Assembly (NCBI RefSeq): GCF_034424545.1
Contig: NZ_CP139970.1
Span: forward strand, 4,216,001-4,280,000
DNA from: Trinickia caryophylli
GTDB taxonomy: Bacteria; Pseudomonadota; Gammaproteobacteria; Burkholderiales; Burkholderiaceae
Reading direction: 5' to 3'
DNA length: 64,000 bases
Both the position numbers and the translations under genes were made by a program. The first letter of the stretch is position 1; every line of letters starts with the position of its first letter. The notes beneath the pieces were generated by a model. The model made no database searches. It worked only from the letters and a program-made list of their open reading frames with translations, and had not been told where the DNA came from. This document shows, one piece after another, positions 52,664 through 61,044 of the stretch.

Positions 52664-53911
52664 ATGTCTACGCCTCATGCCTCAGCCGCGCGTTTGCCGG
52701 TCCTTTCGACGGCCGACGCGCTCGCCACGCTGCTCGCCGCGGTCCGCCCCGTCGAAGGGGCGGAAACGCTGCCAACGCTCGACGCGCTGGGTCGGGTGCT
52801 GGCAGCGGATGTCGTTTCGGGGCTCGACGTCCCGCCGATGAATACGAGCGCGATGGATGGCTACGCGGTCCGTACGGCCGATCTGCTGCGCGGCGACCGG
52901 CGGCTGCCGGTGTCGCAGCGCATCGCGGCCGGGCAGATGCCTGAGCCGCTTGCGGCGGGTACCGCGGCGCGGATTTTCACGGGCGCTCCTGTCCCACCGG
53001 GGGCGGATGCCGTCGTCATGCAGGAGCAGGCCGAGGTATCCGGCGAGGCCGTCGAAATTCTGCATAGCCCCAAGCCGGGGGAGTGGATCACGGCGCAGGG
53101 CGCCGACATTCGCCGCGGCGCCGTAATTCTGCCGGCCGGCACGCGGCTCGCGCCCCAGGCGCTCGGGCTGGCCGCGTCGACGGGTTGCGCGCAACTGACC
53201 GTCTCGCGGCGCGTCAAGGTCGCTGTCTTTTTTACGGGCGACGAGCTGACGATGCCCGGGGAGCCCCTTGCGCCGGGCGCAATCTACAACTCGAATCGCT
53301 TTACGCTGCGCAGCATGCTGGCGCGCCTCGGTTGCGACGTGACCGATTACGGCATTGTCCCGGACCGCCTGGAGGCCACACGCGCCGCGTTGACTGAGGC
53401 CGCACGCGAGCACGACCTGATTCTGACCTCGGGCGGCGTGTCGGCCGGCGAGGAAGATCATGTGAAGCCGGCGGTACAGGCGCTCGGGCGACTGGCGCTC
53501 TGGCAGATCGCGATGAAGCCCGGCAAGCCGCTCGCCTTCGGCTCGATCAGGCGAGAATCGGCGGGCAACGAGACGTATTTCATCGGCTTGCCGGGCAACC
53601 CGGTGTCGAGCTTCGTCACCTTCTTGCTGTTCGTGCGACCGTTCGTGTTGAGACTGGCGGGCGCCGCCGACGTGGCGCCGCGCGCGGTCTCGCTGCGGGC
53701 CGACTTCAGCCAATCGAAGGCAGATCGGCGCAACGAGTTCCTGCGCGCGCGCGTCAATGCGGCGGGCGGGCTCGACTTGTTTCCGAACCAAAGCTCGGCG
53801 GTGCTGACATCCACGGTCTGGGGCGACGGCCTCATCGACAATCCGCCGAATCACGCGATCAGCGCTGGCGAAACCGTCCGGTTTTTGCCGTTTGCGGAAC
53901 TGCTCGGATGA
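52664..53911 (+). CDS. moeA: Molybdopterin molybdenumtransferase MoeA
   Basis: 415 residues. The domains I-IV are readable: MNTSAMDGYAVRTADL, RIFTGAPVPPGADAVVMQEQ, the MoCF motif FTGDELTMPGEPLAPGAIYNSN, ILTSGGVSAGEEDHVK and GLPGNPVSSFVTFLLFVRP. It inserts molybdate into adenylated molybdopterin. A TTACAAT -10-like element at 52623-52629 overlaps the in-frame ATG at 52628, so the ATG at 52664 was preferred as start. First of moeA-moaD-moaE. Confidence 0.95.
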   Translation: MSTPHASAARLPVLSTADALATLLAAVRPVEGAETLPTLDALGRVLAADVVSGLDVPPMNTSAMDGYAVRTADLLRGDRRLPVSQRIAAGQMPEPLAAGTAARIFTGAPVPPGADAVVMQEQAEVSGEAVEILHSPKPGEWITAQGADIRRGAVILPAGTRLAPQALGLAASTGCAQLTVSRRVKVAVFFTGDELTMPGEPLAPGAIYNSNRFTLRSMLARLGCDVTDYGIVPDRLEATRAALTEAAREHDLILTSGGVSAGEEDHVKPAVQALGRLALWQIAMKPGKPLAFGSIRRESAGNETYFIGLPGNPVSSFVTFLLFVRPFVLRLAGAADVAPRAVSLRADFSQSKADRRNEFLRARVNAAGGLDLFPNQSSAVLTSTVWGDGLIDNPPNHAISAGETVRFLPFAELLG

Positions 53912-53968
53912 ATTTGCCTGCGCGGCACGTATGAAGATACGCCTGCGCTCACAACGAACCGCCATCGA

Positions 53969-54226
53969 ATGAAGATCGAACTGAAGTATTTTGCAAGCGT
54001 ACGCGAATCGCTCGGCATCGCTCACGAGACAGTGACGTTGCCGGATGGCATCGCGACGGTCGGCGATGTGCGCGCCTGGCTGCGCACGCGCGGTGGCGCA
54101 TGGGCCGAGGCGCTCGCGCAAGGCAGGGCGCTGCGCATGGCCTGCGACCAGACCATGACCGACGAGACGACACGCCTGACCGACGGTTGCGAAGTGGCCT
54201 TTTTCCCGCCGGTGACGGGCGGCTGA
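53969..54226 (+). CDS. moaD: Molybdopterin synthase small subunit MoaD
   Basis: 85 residues, ubiquitin-like fold. It starts MKIELKYFASVRESLG and ends VAFFPPVTGG; the terminal Gly-Gly is thiocarboxylated and gives sulfur for the dithiolene. It lies 57 bases after moeA and 28 before moaE, its large-subunit partner. Confidence 0.96.
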   Translation: MKIELKYFASVRESLGIAHETVTLPDGIATVGDVRAWLRTRGGAWAEALAQGRALRMACDQTMTDETTRLTDGCEVAFFPPVTGG

Positions 54227-54254
54227 CGTCTGCCGGCATGCAGGAGAATCAACG

Positions 54255-54746
54255 ATGATCGTCCGCGTACAGACCGCCGATTTCGACCTCGGCGCCGAGG
54301 TGGCGGCGTTGCGAGCGCAAAACCCGAAAGTGGGCGCCGTGGCGTGCTTCGTCGGCACGGTGCGGGATCTGAATGAAGGTGACGCAGTCAGCGCCATGGA
54401 ACTCGAGCACTACCCAGGCATGACCGAAAAGGCGTTGGAGGCCATTGCGGCCGAGGCCCGGCAGCGCTGGCCGGGGTGCGATGTCCTGATCGTGCATCGG
54501 GTCGGCAAGCTTTATCCGCTCGATCAGATCGTGTTGGCTGCGGCGACGGCCGCGCATCGCCAGGAAGCATTTGCCGCCTGCGAATTCGTGATGGACTATC
54601 TGAAGACCCAGGCGCCTTTCTGGAAAAAGGAGACGACGCCAGAGGGCGCCCGGTGGGTCGATGCACGCGTGGCGGACGACAAGGCGCTCGAGCGCTGGGG
54701 CATCGTTGCGGGCAACGCGGCACCGGCCGGTCCCAGCCAAGGCTGA
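54255..54746 (+). CDS. moaE: Molybdopterin synthase large subunit MoaE
   Basis: 163 residues. GAVACFVGTVRDLNEGD, MELEHYPGMTEKAL and VLIVHRVGKLYPLD are signature sequences, with catalytic Lys residues in MDYLKTQAPFWKKE. It converts precursor Z to molybdopterin with two MoaD thiocarboxylates. It converges with the truncated haemoglobin gene, 27 bases between stops. Confidence 0.96.
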   Translation: MIVRVQTADFDLGAEVAALRAQNPKVGAVACFVGTVRDLNEGDAVSAMELEHYPGMTEKALEAIAAEARQRWPGCDVLIVHRVGKLYPLDQIVLAAATAAHRQEAFAACEFVMDYLKTQAPFWKKETTPEGARWVDARVADDKALERWGIVAGNAAPAGPSQG

Positions 54747-54773
54747 GGGCGGTCGGCCGCGCGTGTTTGGCTG

Positions 54774-55337
54774 TCAGTCGTCGTGCGTGCCGCGGCCCAC
54801 GATTTTCGCGGGAAACGGTTCGCCCCGGCGCCGCTCGTGGGATTGGTCACTTGCGGCGCCGGCTCCCGTCGGGCGGCGTTTCGGTGCGACCTGTTCGAGC
54901 AGTGCCTGTTGCTCGGGCGGGATTTGGTATTCCCAGCCGAAGCGGGCGAGCTGGAGACTCTGCGCGATGCGCAGTGCCGGTTCCATGAAGCGCACGGCGG
55001 CGGCTGGCTCGTAGCGGTCGCAGACAGCATCGAGAAAAAGGTGGAGCCAGCGGCTGAAATGGCGCGGCTCGATCCCCTCCAGTGGCTGATGCGCTTGCTG
55101 GACGTTGCCGCGGTAGCGCTTGTCGCCGAGCACGAGGCTACCCCAAAAGAGGCACATCTTGGGCAGATGATCGTCCCAGCGGCCGTGCAATACCGTATCG
55201 AACACGGGGCCAAGCAGGACATCGGCGCGCACGCGATCGTAGAACGCGTAGACGAGTTCGCGGATATTTTGTTCGGTTGGCTCCGCGTGCCGGCTGGTGG
55301 CGGACGCCTCTGTGTGCGGGGGAAGCGGGGTGGTCAT
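54774..55337 (-). CDS. Group III truncated haemoglobin
   Basis: 187 residues. The globin core (about residues 22-140) has IRELVYAFYDRVRADVLLGPVF, HLPKMCLFWGSLVLG and a probable proximal His83 in QAHQPLEGIEPRHFSRWLHLF, the pattern of group III (P-type) truncated globins. A 45-residue charged tail follows that is not in the core family. It likely binds O2 or NO. It is divergent from an NsrR-like regulator gene, which points to nitric oxide detoxification. Start ATG 55337, weak ribosome site; the frame is open to 55436. Confidence 0.88.
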   Translation of the reverse strand: MTTPLPPHTEASATSRHAEPTEQNIRELVYAFYDRVRADVLLGPVFDTVLHGRWDDHLPKMCLFWGSLVLGDKRYRGNVQQAHQPLEGIEPRHFSRWLHLFLDAVCDRYEPAAAVRFMEPALRIAQSLQLARFGWEYQIPPEQQALLEQVAPKRRPTGAGAASDQSHERRRGEPFPAKIVGRGTHDD

Positions 55338-55440
55338 GACGAATCCGAAAACAACGTGCGGTGCGGGTGCCCTGCGGCCATGCGAGAAGCGTGCCGCGAT
55401 GACGCCGGAAATTGGGTGGCGCACCCTAAACTGCACCGGT

Positions 55441-55454
55441 AATGCATGTTATGG
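55441..55454. promoter_or_regulatory. Weak candidate NsrR site in the divergent spacer
   Basis: AATGCATGTTATGG contains ATGCAT, the core of NsrR half-sites, between the truncated haemoglobin and Rrf2 genes. Flanking bases match only partly. Confidence 0.25.
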
Positions 55455-55545
55455 TCAAGGCGCCGCGGACACAACCCTGCAGGTAGTATTGTTTTTTTGA
55501 GATTGGCGGCGAGCGGGCGGCGCCCAAGAGGATACGAGCTTTGCC

Positions 55546-56052
55546 ATGAGACTGACCGATTACACCGACTATGCGCTGCGCGTCATGCTGTATCTGGCCG
55601 TCCGCCGGGATGGATTGTCCACGATTCAGGAGATTTCGGACGCGTATGGGATTTCCAAGAACCACTTGATGAAGGTCGTCCAGCAACTGGGCGAGCTCGG
55701 CTGGATCGACACGGTCCGCGGGCGGCATGGCGGCTTGCGCCTCAACGAGAGGTCGCTGAATCTCACGATCGGCGAAGTGGTACGCGCCACGGAAACCGAT
55801 TTTGCGCTGGTCGGCTGCTTCGAGCGGGACGGCATGGACGGCCGATCCTGCGTCATCGAGCCGCAGTGCCGTCTGAAGGGCGTGTTCGAGGCAGCCCGCG
55901 GGGCATTCCTTGCGGAGCTCGATCGCCACACGCTCCGGGAGCTGATCGGCCCTGCCGCACCGCTTTCGGCGCTGCTCGGCCTGCCGGCCGACGGCGGCAG
56001 GCGTTCGCTCGGCATCCCGATCGTTTCGGTGGCGCACGACGACGATACGTGA
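55546..56052 (+). CDS. nsrR: Rrf2-family regulator, NsrR-like
   Basis: 168 residues. The winged helix starts MRLTDYTDYALRVMLYLAV with ISDAYGISKNHLMKVVQQL, as in NsrR. Three cysteines that can hold a 4Fe-4S cluster are Cys91, Cys102 and Cys108 (GCF, SCV, QCRLKG); the first gap (ten residues) is two longer than the C-x8-C-x5-C of typical NsrR. NsrR senses nitric oxide and represses detoxification genes. The divergent truncated haemoglobin gene is a plausible target. Confidence 0.82.
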   Translation: MRLTDYTDYALRVMLYLAVRRDGLSTIQEISDAYGISKNHLMKVVQQLGELGWIDTVRGRHGGLRLNERSLNLTIGEVVRATETDFALVGCFERDGMDGRSCVIEPQCRLKGVFEAARGAFLAELDRHTLRELIGPAAPLSALLGLPADGGRRSLGIPIVSVAHDDDT

Positions 56053-56070
56053 CGATAATTGATGCGCCCG

Positions 56071-56098
56071 CTTGAAACGGGCGCCGCGCACCTCATGT
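56071..56098 (+). promoter_or_regulatory. Sigma32-type heat-shock promoter of clpB
   Basis: CTTGAAA at 56071-56077 and CCTCATGT at 56091-56098 are 13 bases apart, close to the sigma32 consensus CTTGAAA / CCCCATNT. The -35 sits in the loop of a perfect inverted repeat GCGCCCG/CGGGCGC (56064-56070 and 56078-56084). Confidence 0.85.
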
Positions 56099-56128
56099 TG
56101 GTGGTAGTCAAAAATTGGAGGTCTCTTC

Positions 56129-58726
56129 ATGAGGATCGACAAATTCACCACCAAATTCCAGGAAGCGCTTGCTGATGCGCAGAGCATTGCGGTCGGACGG
56201 GGGCAGCAGTATCTCGAGCCCGTGCACGTACTCGCCGCGCTCGTCGCGCAGCAGGACGGCTCGGCGCGTTCTCTGCTTTCGCGCGCCGGCGTGCACGTTC
56301 AGGCGCTGCAAACGGCACTCGAGGACGCGATCGGGCGTCTGCCGCAGGTCGAGGGTACAGACGGCAACGTTCAGCTCGGCCGCGAACTGAGCGGGCTTCT
56401 GAATCAGGCCGACAAAGAGGCGCAAAAGCTCAACGACACCTACATCGCGAGCGAGATGTTCCTGCTGGCAGTCGCCGACGATAAAGGCGAGGCGGGCAAG
56501 CTGGCGCGCCAATACGGCTTGACGCGCCGGTCGCTCGAAGCCGCCATCGCGGCCGTGCGCGGCGGCGGGCAGGTGCATAGCGCGGATGCCGAGAGCCAGC
56601 GAGAGGCGCTCAAGAAGTACACGATCGATCTGACCGAACGGGCGCGAGCGGGCAAGCTCGACCCCGTGATCGGGCGCGACGACGAAATTCGCCGCTCGAT
56701 CCAGATCTTGCAGCGCCGTACGAAGAACAACCCGGTGCTGATTGGCGAGCCCGGAGTCGGCAAGACCGCGATCGTCGAGGGGCTGGCGCAGCGCATCGTC
56801 AACGGTGAGGTGCCCGAGACGCTCAAGAACAAGCGCGTGCTCGTGCTGGACATGGCAGGGCTGCTTGCTGGGGCAAAGTATCGCGGAGAGTTCGAAGAGC
56901 GACTGAAGGCGGTGCTGCACGACGTCGCGCGCGACGAGGGCCAGACGATCGTCTTCATCGATGAAATCCATACGATGGTGGGCGCGGGCAAGGCCGAGGG
57001 GGCGATCGACGCGGGCAACATGCTCAAGCCGGCGCTTGCGCGCGGCGAACTCCATTGCATCGGCGCGACGACGCTCGACGAATATCGCAAGTACATCGAG
57101 AAGGACGCGGCGCTCGAGCGGCGTTTCCAGAAAGTGCTCGTCGACGAACCGTCGGTCGAGGCGACGATCGCCATCCTGCGTGGCCTGCAGGAGCGCTATG
57201 AGCTGCACCATGGCGTCGAAATCACCGACCCGGCTATCGTAGCGGCTGCCGAGCTTTCGCACCGGTACATCACTGACCGGTTTCTGCCCGACAAGGCGAT
57301 CGACCTCATCGACGAGGCGGCCTCGAAGATCAAGATGGAGATCGATTCGAAGCCGGAGGAGATGGACAGGCTCGATCGCCGGCTGATCCAGTTGAAGATC
57401 GAACGGGAGGCGGTGAAGAAGGAGAAGGACGAGGCGTCGCAAAAGCGTTTGCAACTGATCGAGGACGAAATCGAGCGGCTCGGCCGCGAGTACTCGGACC
57501 TCGAAGAGATCTGGACGGCCGAGAAAGCGGCTGTGCAGGGCAGCGCGCAGCTCAAAGAGGAGATCGAGAAGACGCGCGCGGAGATCACGCGGCTGCAGCG
57601 CGAGGGCAAGCTCGAGAAGGTGGCCGAGCTGCAATACGGCAAGCTGCCGGAACTCGAGGCACGCCTCAAGCAGGTTACGCAGGCCGAGGCGAAGGGCGAG
57701 CGCGACCCGTCGCGGCCGCGCCTGCTGCGCACCCAGGTTGGTGCCGAGGAAATCGCGGAAGTGGTCTCGCGCTCGACGGGCATTCCCGTCTCGCGGATGA
57801 TGCAGGGCGAGCGCGAAAAGCTGCTCCAGATCGAATCGAAGCTGCATGAGCGGGTAGTCGGTCAGGACGAAGCGATCAATGCGGTTGCCGATGCGATCCG
57901 CCGCTCGCGTGCGGGTCTCGCGGATCCGAACCGTCCGTACGGATCGTTCCTGTTCCTCGGGCCGACGGGTGTCGGCAAGACCGAGCTCTGCAAGGCGTTG
58001 GCCGCTTTCCTGTTCGACTCGGAAGAGCATCTGATCCGAATCGACATGAGCGAGTTCATGGAAAAGCACAGCGTCGCGCGCCTGATCGGCGCGCCCCCCG
58101 GTTACATCGGTTACGAGGAAGGGGGCTATCTGACCGAGGCCGTGCGTCGCAAGCCGTACAGCGTAATTCTGCTCGACGAGATCGAGAAGGCGCACCCGGA
58201 CGTCTTCAACGTGCTGCTGCAGGTGCTCGACGACGGGCGTATGACCGATGGGCAGGGGCGGACGGTGGACTTCAAGAACACAGTCATCGTCATGACCTCG
58301 AACCTTGGTTCGCAGATGATCCAGGCGATGTCGGGCGAGCCGCAGGAAGCGATCAAGGATGCCGTCTGGACCGAGGTCAAACAGCATTTCCGCCCCGAGT
58401 TTCTGAACCGGATCGACGAAGTCGTCGTTTTCCATTCGCTCGATCGCAGCAACATCGAGTCGATTGCCAGGATCCAGCTCGAGCGTCTGCACGAGCGGCT
58501 CGCGAAGCTCGAGATGCAGCTCGTCGTGTCGGATTCGGCGCTCGAGCATATTGCGAAAGTTGGCTACGACCCGCTTTTCGGTGCGCGGCCGCTCAAGCGC
58601 GCAATCCAGCAGGAGATCGAGAACCCCGTCGCCAAGCTGATCCTCGCAGGCAGGTTCGGGCCGAAGGATGTGATTCCGGTCGAGTTCGAAGACGGCAAGT
58701 TCGTGTTCGAGCGCGTCGTCCACTGA
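56129..58726 (+). CDS. clpB: Chaperone ClpB
   Basis: 865 residues, full length. The N-domain (two Clp repeats), AAA1 with Walker A GEPGVGKT at about 206-213, the coiled-coil M-domain (about residues 400-530, Glu/Lys/Arg-rich) and AAA2 with Walker A GPTGVGKT at about 611-618 are all present; no ClpP-binding IGF loop is seen, as expected. It is the DnaK-dependent disaggregase. GGAGG precedes the ATG; a heat-shock promoter lies upstream and a strong terminator downstream. Confidence 0.98.
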   Translation: MRIDKFTTKFQEALADAQSIAVGRGQQYLEPVHVLAALVAQQDGSARSLLSRAGVHVQALQTALEDAIGRLPQVEGTDGNVQLGRELSGLLNQADKEAQKLNDTYIASEMFLLAVADDKGEAGKLARQYGLTRRSLEAAIAAVRGGGQVHSADAESQREALKKYTIDLTERARAGKLDPVIGRDDEIRRSIQILQRRTKNNPVLIGEPGVGKTAIVEGLAQRIVNGEVPETLKNKRVLVLDMAGLLAGAKYRGEFEERLKAVLHDVARDEGQTIVFIDEIHTMVGAGKAEGAIDAGNMLKPALARGELHCIGATTLDEYRKYIEKDAALERRFQKVLVDEPSVEATIAILRGLQERYELHHGVEITDPAIVAAAELSHRYITDRFLPDKAIDLIDEAASKIKMEIDSKPEEMDRLDRRLIQLKIEREAVKKEKDEASQKRLQLIEDEIERLGREYSDLEEIWTAEKAAVQGSAQLKEEIEKTRAEITRLQREGKLEKVAELQYGKLPELEARLKQVTQAEAKGERDPSRPRLLRTQVGAEEIAEVVSRSTGIPVSRMMQGEREKLLQIESKLHERVVGQDEAINAVADAIRRSRAGLADPNRPYGSFLFLGPTGVGKTELCKALAAFLFDSEEHLIRIDMSEFMEKHSVARLIGAPPGYIGYEEGGYLTEAVRRKPYSVILLDEIEKAHPDVFNVLLQVLDDGRMTDGQGRTVDFKNTVIVMTSNLGSQMIQAMSGEPQEAIKDAVWTEVKQHFRPEFLNRIDEVVVFHSLDRSNIESIARIQLERLHERLAKLEMQLVVSDSALEHIAKVGYDPLFGARPLKRAIQQEIENPVAKLILAGRFGPKDVIPVEFEDGKFVFERVVH

Positions 58727-58749
58727 ACGCACTTGCGTGGTAGGGTAGA

Positions 58750-58789
58750 CGGCGGTCGAGCGTTTGACGCTCGACCGCCGTTTTTTTTT
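58750..58789 (+). terminator. Intrinsic terminator of clpB
   Basis: CGGCGGTCGAGCGT (58750-58763) pairs perfectly with ACGCTCGACCGCCG (58767-58780) around TTG, followed by nine T (58781-58789). Confidence 0.97.
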
Positions 58790-58808
58790 GATCGTTGCGC
58801 AAAGCCGC

Positions 58809-58839
58809 TTGACTTCGTGTGCGCTCGAACTCTTACCGT
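58809..58839 (+). promoter_or_regulatory. MerR-type promoter with 19-base spacer and dyad
   Basis: TTGACT at 58809-58814 and a weak -10 TACCGT at 58834-58839 are 19 bases apart, the overlong spacing used by MerR regulators. The spacer contains TTCGTGTGCGCTCGAA (58814-58829), a dyad with TTCG/CGAA ends. The MerR gene starts 11 bases later, so autoregulation is likely. Confidence 0.65.
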
Positions 58840-58849
58840 AGAGGACATC

Positions 58850-59323
58850 ATGTCGGAGGCACTGACGATCGGCCGCATGGCTGCCGTGCTCGGCGTATCG
58901 GCGCACACGCTGCGCTACTACGAGCAGGCCGGGCTGCTTTTGCCCGTTTCGCGCACGAGCGCCGGGCATCGGCTCTACGCTCGCGCGGATGTCGAATGGC
59001 TGCGTTTCGTGATGCGCCTGAAGGCGACGGGCATGCCGATTTCGCGCATGCAGGCGTTCGCTGCGTTACGTGCGCGCGGCGACGAGACGGCGCAAGAGCG
59101 GCTGCAACTGCTTGTCGAGCATCGCGAAGCTGTGCTCGAGCGGCTTGCTCAGTTGCGCGAGAACCTCGCGGCCATCGACGACAAGGTGTCTCATTACGAG
59201 GCGCTTGCCCACGACATGACGAAGAAGCAGTCGGATCAACGTCAACGGGACAAGGAGCAGCGATGGAACACTTCGGCACCGAAGCAGGCAATGGGCGCTA
59301 CGCGCGGGGATGGAACAAGCTGA
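58850..59323 (+). CDS. MerR-family transcriptional regulator
   Basis: 157 residues. The winged helix LTIGRMAAVLGVSAHTLRYYEQAGLL is followed by the dimer coiled coil (about residues 80-118, HREAVLERLAQLRENLAAIDDK). No paired Cys for metal binding is seen in the C-terminal part, so a metal sensor is unlikely; it resembles the YhdM/AdhR-like group that responds to aldehydes or other organics. The last 61 bases overlap the downstream decarboxylase-family gene, suggesting joint expression. Confidence 0.9.
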   Translation: MSEALTIGRMAAVLGVSAHTLRYYEQAGLLLPVSRTSAGHRLYARADVEWLRFVMRLKATGMPISRMQAFAALRARGDETAQERLQLLVEHREAVLERLAQLRENLAAIDDKVSHYEALAHDMTKKQSDQRQRDKEQRWNTSAPKQAMGATRGDGTS

Positions 59324-59703
59324 AGGAAATCGACGGCGAAGCCGGCGAACGGGTGATCGAGGCACTTGCGCCGATCGCACCCGATTTCGCGCGCCTGCTG
59401 ATCGAGTTTCCCTTCGGAGACATCTATAGCCGCGGCGGGCTCGATCTGAAGGCGCGCGAGATTGCCACGATTGCGGCGCTGGCGGCACTCGGCAATGCGA
59501 CTCCGCAGTTGAAGGTGCATATCGAGGGCGCGCTGAATGTGGGCTGCACGCGCGAGGAGATCGTGGAGATCTTCATGCAGATGGCCGTCTACGCTGGCTT
59601 TCCCGCTGCGCTCAATGCGCTTTTCGCGGCCCGGGAAGTGTTCGCCGCACGCGACGCTCAAGCTGAACGGGTGGGCGAGATGGGCGAGGCGGCCGAGGCA
59701 TAA
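59263..59703 (+). CDS. Carboxymuconolactone decarboxylase (AhpD-like) family protein
   Basis: 146 residues. The CMD fold is recognised by LDLKAREIATIAALAALGNATPQL, HIEGALNVGCTREEIVEIFMQMAVYAGFPAALNALFAA. The AhpD CxxC redox pair is absent, so it is not a classical peroxidase partner; it is closer to the gamma-carboxymuconolactone decarboxylase type. AAGGAG lies ahead of the ATG inside the merR end. Its 3' end overlaps the opposing MATE gene by 46 bases. Substrate unknown. Confidence 0.88.
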   Translation: MEHFGTEAGNGRYARGWNKLKEIDGEAGERVIEALAPIAPDFARLLIEFPFGDIYSRGGLDLKAREIATIAALAALGNATPQLKVHIEGALNVGCTREEIVEIFMQMAVYAGFPAALNALFAAREVFAARDAQAERVGEMGEAAEA

Positions 59704-61037
59704 CGCCGGCTGACGTGGCGCCAGTACAGGAATAGGCCAGCGCCGGCAGCCGCGAGGCTTGCCGCGCTGGCCGTCCAGAAACCGCGGGCGCCGGTGAGCC
59801 ACGGCGGCGCGATGCCGCCGACGTCGAAGCCGAGCAGGTATCCGCCGCCGAGCCCAACGCCCCAGAGCGCAACGGCATAGATGACGGTCGGAATGACGGC
59901 GATCTTGTAGGCGCGCAGGATGAAGGCGACTGCCGTCTGGAACGTATCGAAGATGTGATAGACGAGCATGATCGGCATCAGCGGCATGGCTGCCGCGATA
60001 ACGGCGCCGTCTGTCGTGTAGCCGGCGAGGATGGCGGGTCGCAGCGCGAATGAAATCGCGGCGTAACAGCAGCCGATCGCGCATGCCATCTGAATGCCGT
60101 GACGGGCGAGCGCGCGAGCCGTCTGATGGCCTTCGGCACCGAGAGCGTGCGCAACGAGGGTGGATGTGGCGATGCCGATCGACATCGGCGTCATATAGAG
60201 CACGGCGCCGAAATTACCGGTGATCTGATGACCGGCGAGCGTGGTCGTGCCGAAGCGCGCGATGAAAAGTGCCATGAACGCGTATGACGTCACCTCGATC
60301 AGATAGGAAAGCCCCATTGGCAGGCCCAGCTTGAGCAACGCGGCCAAGCGTTGCCGGTTGGGCAGGCAGAAGCGCTCGAATATTCCGAACGGCTCGAAGA
60401 TGTCGAGGCGCGCGAGCGCGGTGAGCGCGATGCCGGCGAGTGCGAAGTTGATCACGGTGCTTGCCAGTGCGCAGCCAGGGCCGCCGAGCGGCGGCACGCC
60501 GGCGCCACCGAAAATGAACCAGTCGTTCAAGCCGATCTTGACGATAAGCGCGCCGATCTGCAGGACCATCACGAGGCGCGGCTTGCCGACCGCATTCGCG
60601 AGCGCCGAATAGACGCGGAACACGAGGCTGGCCGGCAGCCCGACGGCGGCAATGCGCAGATACAGTTCGGTCCGCTCGTAGAGTGCCTGCGGCACGTGAG
60701 CAAGTGCGAGCAGCGGGCCGGGGAACACCATCGCGAGCACGCCGAGCACCGACAATGCCGCGGCGAGCCAAAGCGTTTGCCGGACCTCTTCGCCGATTTC
60801 GGCGTACCGCCGCGCGCCGAAGAGCTGGGCCGCGATCGGCTGCAACGCGAGCACGACGCCGGTCAGACCGACATACACCGAGACGAAGATGGAGGAGCCG
60901 AGGCCAAGCGCAGCCAGATCGACGGCCGAGTACCGCCCGGCCATCACTGTGTCGATGAGACCGAAAGCAATAACGGCCAACTGCCCGATCAATACGGGCC
61001 ACGCCAGGCTGGCAATCTTACGGATGTCGGCGAGCAT
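59658..61037 (-). CDS. MATE-family multidrug/cation antiporter (NorM-like)
   Basis: 459 residues with 12 membrane helices in two halves. LAWPVLIGQLAVIAFGLIDTVMAGRYS and QPIAAQLFGARRYAEIGEEVRQTLW in the first half, and GLSYLIEVTSYAFMALFIARFGTTTLAGHQI in the second, are typical of NorM-type MATE proteins. It exports cationic compounds in exchange for H+ or Na+. Start ATG 61037 lies 7 bases after the stop of the upstream membrane glycosyltransferase, so the two are co-transcribed. The frame is open to 61313. Confidence 0.93.
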   Translation of the reverse strand: MLADIRKIASLAWPVLIGQLAVIAFGLIDTVMAGRYSAVDLAALGLGSSIFVSVYVGLTGVVLALQPIAAQLFGARRYAEIGEEVRQTLWLAAALSVLGVLAMVFPGPLLALAHVPQALYERTELYLRIAAVGLPASLVFRVYSALANAVGKPRLVMVLQIGALIVKIGLNDWFIFGGAGVPPLGGPGCALASTVINFALAGIALTALARLDIFEPFGIFERFCLPNRQRLAALLKLGLPMGLSYLIEVTSYAFMALFIARFGTTTLAGHQITGNFGAVLYMTPMSIGIATSTLVAHALGAEGHQTARALARHGIQMACAIGCCYAAISFALRPAILAGYTTDGAVIAAAMPLMPIMLVYHIFDTFQTAVAFILRAYKIAVIPTVIYAVALWGVGLGGGYLLGFDVGGIAPPWLTGARGFWTASAASLAAAGAGLFLYWRHVSRRYASAASPISPTRSA

Positions 61038-61044
61038 GCCCCGG

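Noticed and set aside
55441..55454. ATGCAT-containing stretch as a firm NsrR operator
   Set aside because: Matches only the core of one half-site; kept as a low-confidence feature rather than a claim.
56108..58969. 953-codon minus-strand frame opposite clpB
   Set aside because: Antisense of clpB; the true product on the + strand has all ClpB motifs.
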